Shown here: piece by piece, positions 61,577-64,000 of the stretch
How positions within the stretch are numbered: the stretch's first letter is position 1
How the letters are laid out: each line of letters begins with the position of its first letter
NCBI GenBank assembly: GCA_963676095.1
Contig: OY781040.1
Span: 1,240,001-1,304,000, forward strand
DNA length: 64,000 nt
Reading direction: 5' to 3'
Source: G963676095 sp963676095
GTDB lineage: Bacteria; Bacteroidota; Bacteroidia; Bacteroidales; Prolixibacteraceae
Program-made: the position numbers and the translations under genes
The notes under the pieces: generated by a model
Told to the model about the DNA's origin: nothing
What the model saw: the letters and a program-made list of their open reading frames with translations, nothing else
Database searches by the model: none

Positions 61577-62737
61577 ATGAAAGCATTAAAAAACTTTTTT
61601 GAGAAAACGAAACCCTATGTGGAAAAGGGGGGCAAATATCAGTGGTTGAAGTCTACGCATGAAGCCTTTTTCACATTTCTTTTCGTTCAAAAGGATACTT
61701 CAAGATCGGGAACACATATTCACGATTTTGTTGACATGAAGAGGACAATGAGCGTTGTTGTCCTGGCTCTGGTTCCTGCTTTATTATTTGGGATGTACAA
61801 TGTCGGGTACCAGCATTTCGGAGCCCTGGGACAGCTCGAAACAACCGGTTTCTGGGAAATGTTTCTGTTCGGATTTCTGAAAGTTCTGCCAATCATTATT
61901 GTAAGTTATGTTGTAGGCTTGGGGATTGAATTTTTATTTGCCCAATTTCGCGGACATGAGGTCAACGAAGGGTTCCTGGTAACAGGGCTTTTAATCCCGA
62001 TGGTTATGCCTGTAAATACTCCACTATGGATGATTGCCGTAGCCACAGCTTTTGCTGTTGTCTTCGGAAAAGAAGTTTTTGGGGGTACCGGGATGAATGT
62101 ATGGAACCCTGCACTTGTTGCACGTGCATTTCTGTTCTTTGCCTATCCTGCATACATGTCAGGTGATGCAGTCTGGATCTCGGCAAAAGGCGTTGAAAAA
62201 ATGGCTGACGGTTTTACCGGAGCCACCCCAATGGCAAAGGCAGCCATGGGCGACACGGCAATTAATGTATGGCATTCCTTTACCGGGTTAATTCCCGGAT
62301 CTATCGGTGAAACATCTGTTATTGCGATACTCATTGGTGCAGTTATCCTGATTGTTACCGGCGTTGGAAGTTGGAAAATCATGTTATCGACAGTCCTCGG
62401 AGGTATTGTAATGGGAATACTGCTTAATATATTTGCTGGTGATAATGCCTACATGGCACTTCCCTTCTGGCAGCATCTTCTTATTGGCGGTTTTGCTTTC
62501 GGAACGGTATTTATGGCAACCGATCCAGTATCAGGCGCCCAAACCGAAAGAGGAAAATGGATCTACGGATTTCTTATCGGGTTCCTTTCAATACTGATCA
62601 GGGTGGTCAACCCGGCTTACCCGGAAGGTGTGATGATGGCCATTCTGCTGATGAACACATTCGCACCGCTGATCGACTACACCGTGGTTCAGGGAAATAT
62701 AAAACGCCGGTTGAAACGTGCAAAAGTAAATGCTTAA
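61577..62737 (+). CDS. nqrB: Na+-NQR subunit B
   Basis: 386 residues with about ten transmembrane helices. It carries riboflavin and a covalent FMN: the threonine site is in ADGFTGATPMAKAA (about residue 220). KGGKYQWLKSTHEAFFTF at the N-terminus and GGTGMNVWNPALVARAFLFF are conserved. It forms the sodium channel core with NqrD/E. Confidence 0.95.
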   Translation: MKALKNFFEKTKPYVEKGGKYQWLKSTHEAFFTFLFVQKDTSRSGTHIHDFVDMKRTMSVVVLALVPALLFGMYNVGYQHFGALGQLETTGFWEMFLFGFLKVLPIIIVSYVVGLGIEFLFAQFRGHEVNEGFLVTGLLIPMVMPVNTPLWMIAVATAFAVVFGKEVFGGTGMNVWNPALVARAFLFFAYPAYMSGDAVWISAKGVEKMADGFTGATPMAKAAMGDTAINVWHSFTGLIPGSIGETSVIAILIGAVILIVTGVGSWKIMLSTVLGGIVMGILLNIFAGDNAYMALPFWQHLLIGGFAFGTVFMATDPVSGAQTERGKWIYGFLIGFLSILIRVVNPAYPEGVMMAILLMNTFAPLIDYTVVQGNIKRRLKRAKVNA

Positions 62738-62749
62738 AAAAAACTAAAA

Positions 62750-63457
62750 ATGGATAGAAACAGTAATGTTTATACATTCATATATGCTTCGGTGATGGTG
62801 ATTTTCGTAGCAGCTGTGCTTTCGTTCGCGGCAATCGGCCTGAAACCCTCCCAACAGAAGAATATAGATATTGAAAAAAAGCAGAACATCCTGGCCTCCG
62901 TAAACATTATTGCAGATGCTCAGCATGCTGAACAGATTTACAGCGAGAAGGTTGTAAACTCCTATATTGTCAACTCTAAGGGAGAAAAGATAGAAGGAGA
63001 TGCTTTTGAGGTGAACATGAAAAAAGAACATGCAAAACCTATTGATGAAAGGGAACTCCCTGTTTTCGAATGTCAAATCGACGGACGTACAAAATATATC
63101 CTGCCGGTTTATGGAACAGGTCTTTGGGGCCCTATCTGGGGATATGTCGCCCTTGATGACGACATGAACACTATTTTCGGGGCAACATTCGACCATCAGG
63201 GGGAAACTCCGGGATTGGGTGCTGAAATTGCAACCAAAAATTTCCAGGTACAGTTCAAGGGAAAAAAGATTTTCGACGACAATGGAACATTTACATCCAT
63301 TATTGTTGCAAAATCGAATGAAACGGCACCCGTCGAGCATAAAGTAGATGCCATATCCGGGGGTACAATAACCTCAAAGGGGCTACAGAAGATGCTCCTT
63401 ACTGACTTTGGTGCCTATCAGGCTTTTTTCAAACAGAAAAAATCAGAAGGAAAATGA
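62750..63457 (+). CDS. nqrC: Na+-NQR subunit C
   Basis: 235 residues. One N-terminal transmembrane helix (FIYASVMVIFVAAVLSFAAI) and a periplasmic FMN-binding domain. The covalent FMN threonine is in HKVDAISGGTITSKGLQ (SGGT motif), and GTGLWGPIWGYVALD is conserved. Its last four bases overlap the nqrD start (ATGA). Confidence 0.95.
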   Translation: MDRNSNVYTFIYASVMVIFVAAVLSFAAIGLKPSQQKNIDIEKKQNILASVNIIADAQHAEQIYSEKVVNSYIVNSKGEKIEGDAFEVNMKKEHAKPIDERELPVFECQIDGRTKYILPVYGTGLWGPIWGYVALDDDMNTIFGATFDHQGETPGLGAEIATKNFQVQFKGKKIFDDNGTFTSIIVAKSNETAPVEHKVDAISGGTITSKGLQKMLLTDFGAYQAFFKQKKSEGK

Positions 63458-64000
63458 ACGACAAGGAATCTTTATTTTCAAAGAAAAATATGAGCTTGTT
63501 AACGAATCCGCTTAACAGCAACAACCCGATTACAGTCCAGATATTGGGAATTTGTTCTGCATTAGCCGTTACAGCCCATCTGAAACCTGCTATTGTTATG
63601 GCTATCTCCGTAACAGCAGTTGTGGCATTTGCCAATGTAATCATATCTCTTCTCCGGAATACCATTCCTAACCGGATCCGTATTATTGTCCAGTTAGTGG
63701 TTATCGCTGCTTTGGTAATCCTGGTCGACCAGCTATTAAAGGCATACGTTTATGATGTCAGCAAGCAGCTATCTGTTTTTGTCGGGCTTATCATTACCAA
63801 CTGTATTCTGATGGGACGTCTGGAAGCTTTTGCCCTTGGTAACAAACCATGGCCATCTTTCCTTGACGGTATCGGGAACGGAGCAGGTTACGGGGCAATC
63901 CTGGTCATTGTTGGTTTCTTCAGGGAAATTCTTGGATCGGGAAGTTTGCTTGGCTACCGGATTATTCCGGAAAGCTGGTATCTCTCCAACGGAGGTTTTT
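63454..64000 (+). CDS. nqrD: Na+-NQR subunit D, 3' end cut by window edge
   Basis: The frame opens at ATG 63454 inside the nqrC stop and reads 182 residues to the edge without a stop. NPLNSNNPITVQILGICSAL, NCILMGRLEAFALGNKPWPS and DGIGNGAGYGAILVIVG are typical of NqrD, a six-helix membrane subunit with a cysteine-linked iron site together with NqrE. The rest of the operon (nqrE, nqrF) must lie beyond the window. Confidence 0.93.
   Translation, partial: MNDKESLFSKKNMSLLTNPLNSNNPITVQILGICSALAVTAHLKPAIVMAISVTAVVAFANVIISLLRNTIPNRIRIIVQLVVIAALVILVDQLLKAYVYDVSKQLSVFVGLIITNCILMGRLEAFALGNKPWPSFLDGIGNGAGYGAILVIVGFFREILGSGSLLGYRIIPESWYLSNGGF

Overview
This 64 kb window is from a chromosome of the phylum Bacteroidota, probably Bacteroidales/Marinilabiliales. 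The signs are: a short primary sigma factor (286 aa), several -7 elements of the TAnnTTTG type, M49 and S46 dipeptidyl peptidases, a type IX secretion plug protein (DUF5103), a Na+-NQR operon, and start sites without strong Shine-Dalgarno sequences. No insertion sequence, phage, CRISPR array or rRNA was seen. One tRNA (Ser-UGA) is present.

Layout. 1-1236: a nucleoside deaminase running off the left edge and an exported nitroreductase-family protein. 1464-14377: the complete branched-chain amino acid locus, ilvD-ilvB-ilvN-ilvC then leuA-leuC-leuD-(citramalate synthase)-leuB. 14431-24390: an HtrA protease gene broken by a one-base frameshift, rpoD, htpG, a short histidine kinase, DPP III, a TrmH-like methyltransferase, HU and tRNA-Ser. 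24389-32632: ADP-forming acyl-CoA synthetase, a universal stress protein, an outer-membrane barrel, DPP11, and a Maf/HAD/DUF2520 cluster. 32789-47588: a long one-strand catabolic cluster with an acid-sugar pathway (Fe-ADH, DapA-like aldolase, PdxA2-like dehydrogenase, DUF1537 kinase), an SSS transporter and six secreted carbohydrate-active proteins. 47717-64000: housekeeping genes (amn, holA, rhomboid, GT39, AlgH, ftsB, pruA), a PAS histidine kinase, the T9SS plug and nqrABCD, with nqrD running off the right edge.

The most striking feature is regulation of the branched-chain locus. Three ribosome-mediated attenuators can be read directly: two in tandem before ilvD and one before leuA. Each has a short leader peptide packed with the regulatory amino acids, an intrinsic terminator, and a competing antiterminator whose 5' arm overlaps or abuts the leader stop codon. 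The two ilv leaders carry Val, Leu and Ile codons. The leu leader carries only Leu and Ile codons, with every Leu written CTA, which fits an operon that makes leucine and, through citramalate synthase, the precursor of isoleucine.

The second notable region is the 32.9-47.6 kb cluster. Its intracellular enzymes can be joined into a route in which an aldolase splits a 3-deoxy-2-ulosaric or similar acid to pyruvate and a four-carbon aldehyde-acid. The latter would be reduced, phosphorylated and oxidatively decarboxylated to DHAP. The adjacent GH140-, GH43- and propeller-type secreted proteins suggest a pectic (possibly rhamnogalacturonan-II-like) source. The substrate is an inference.
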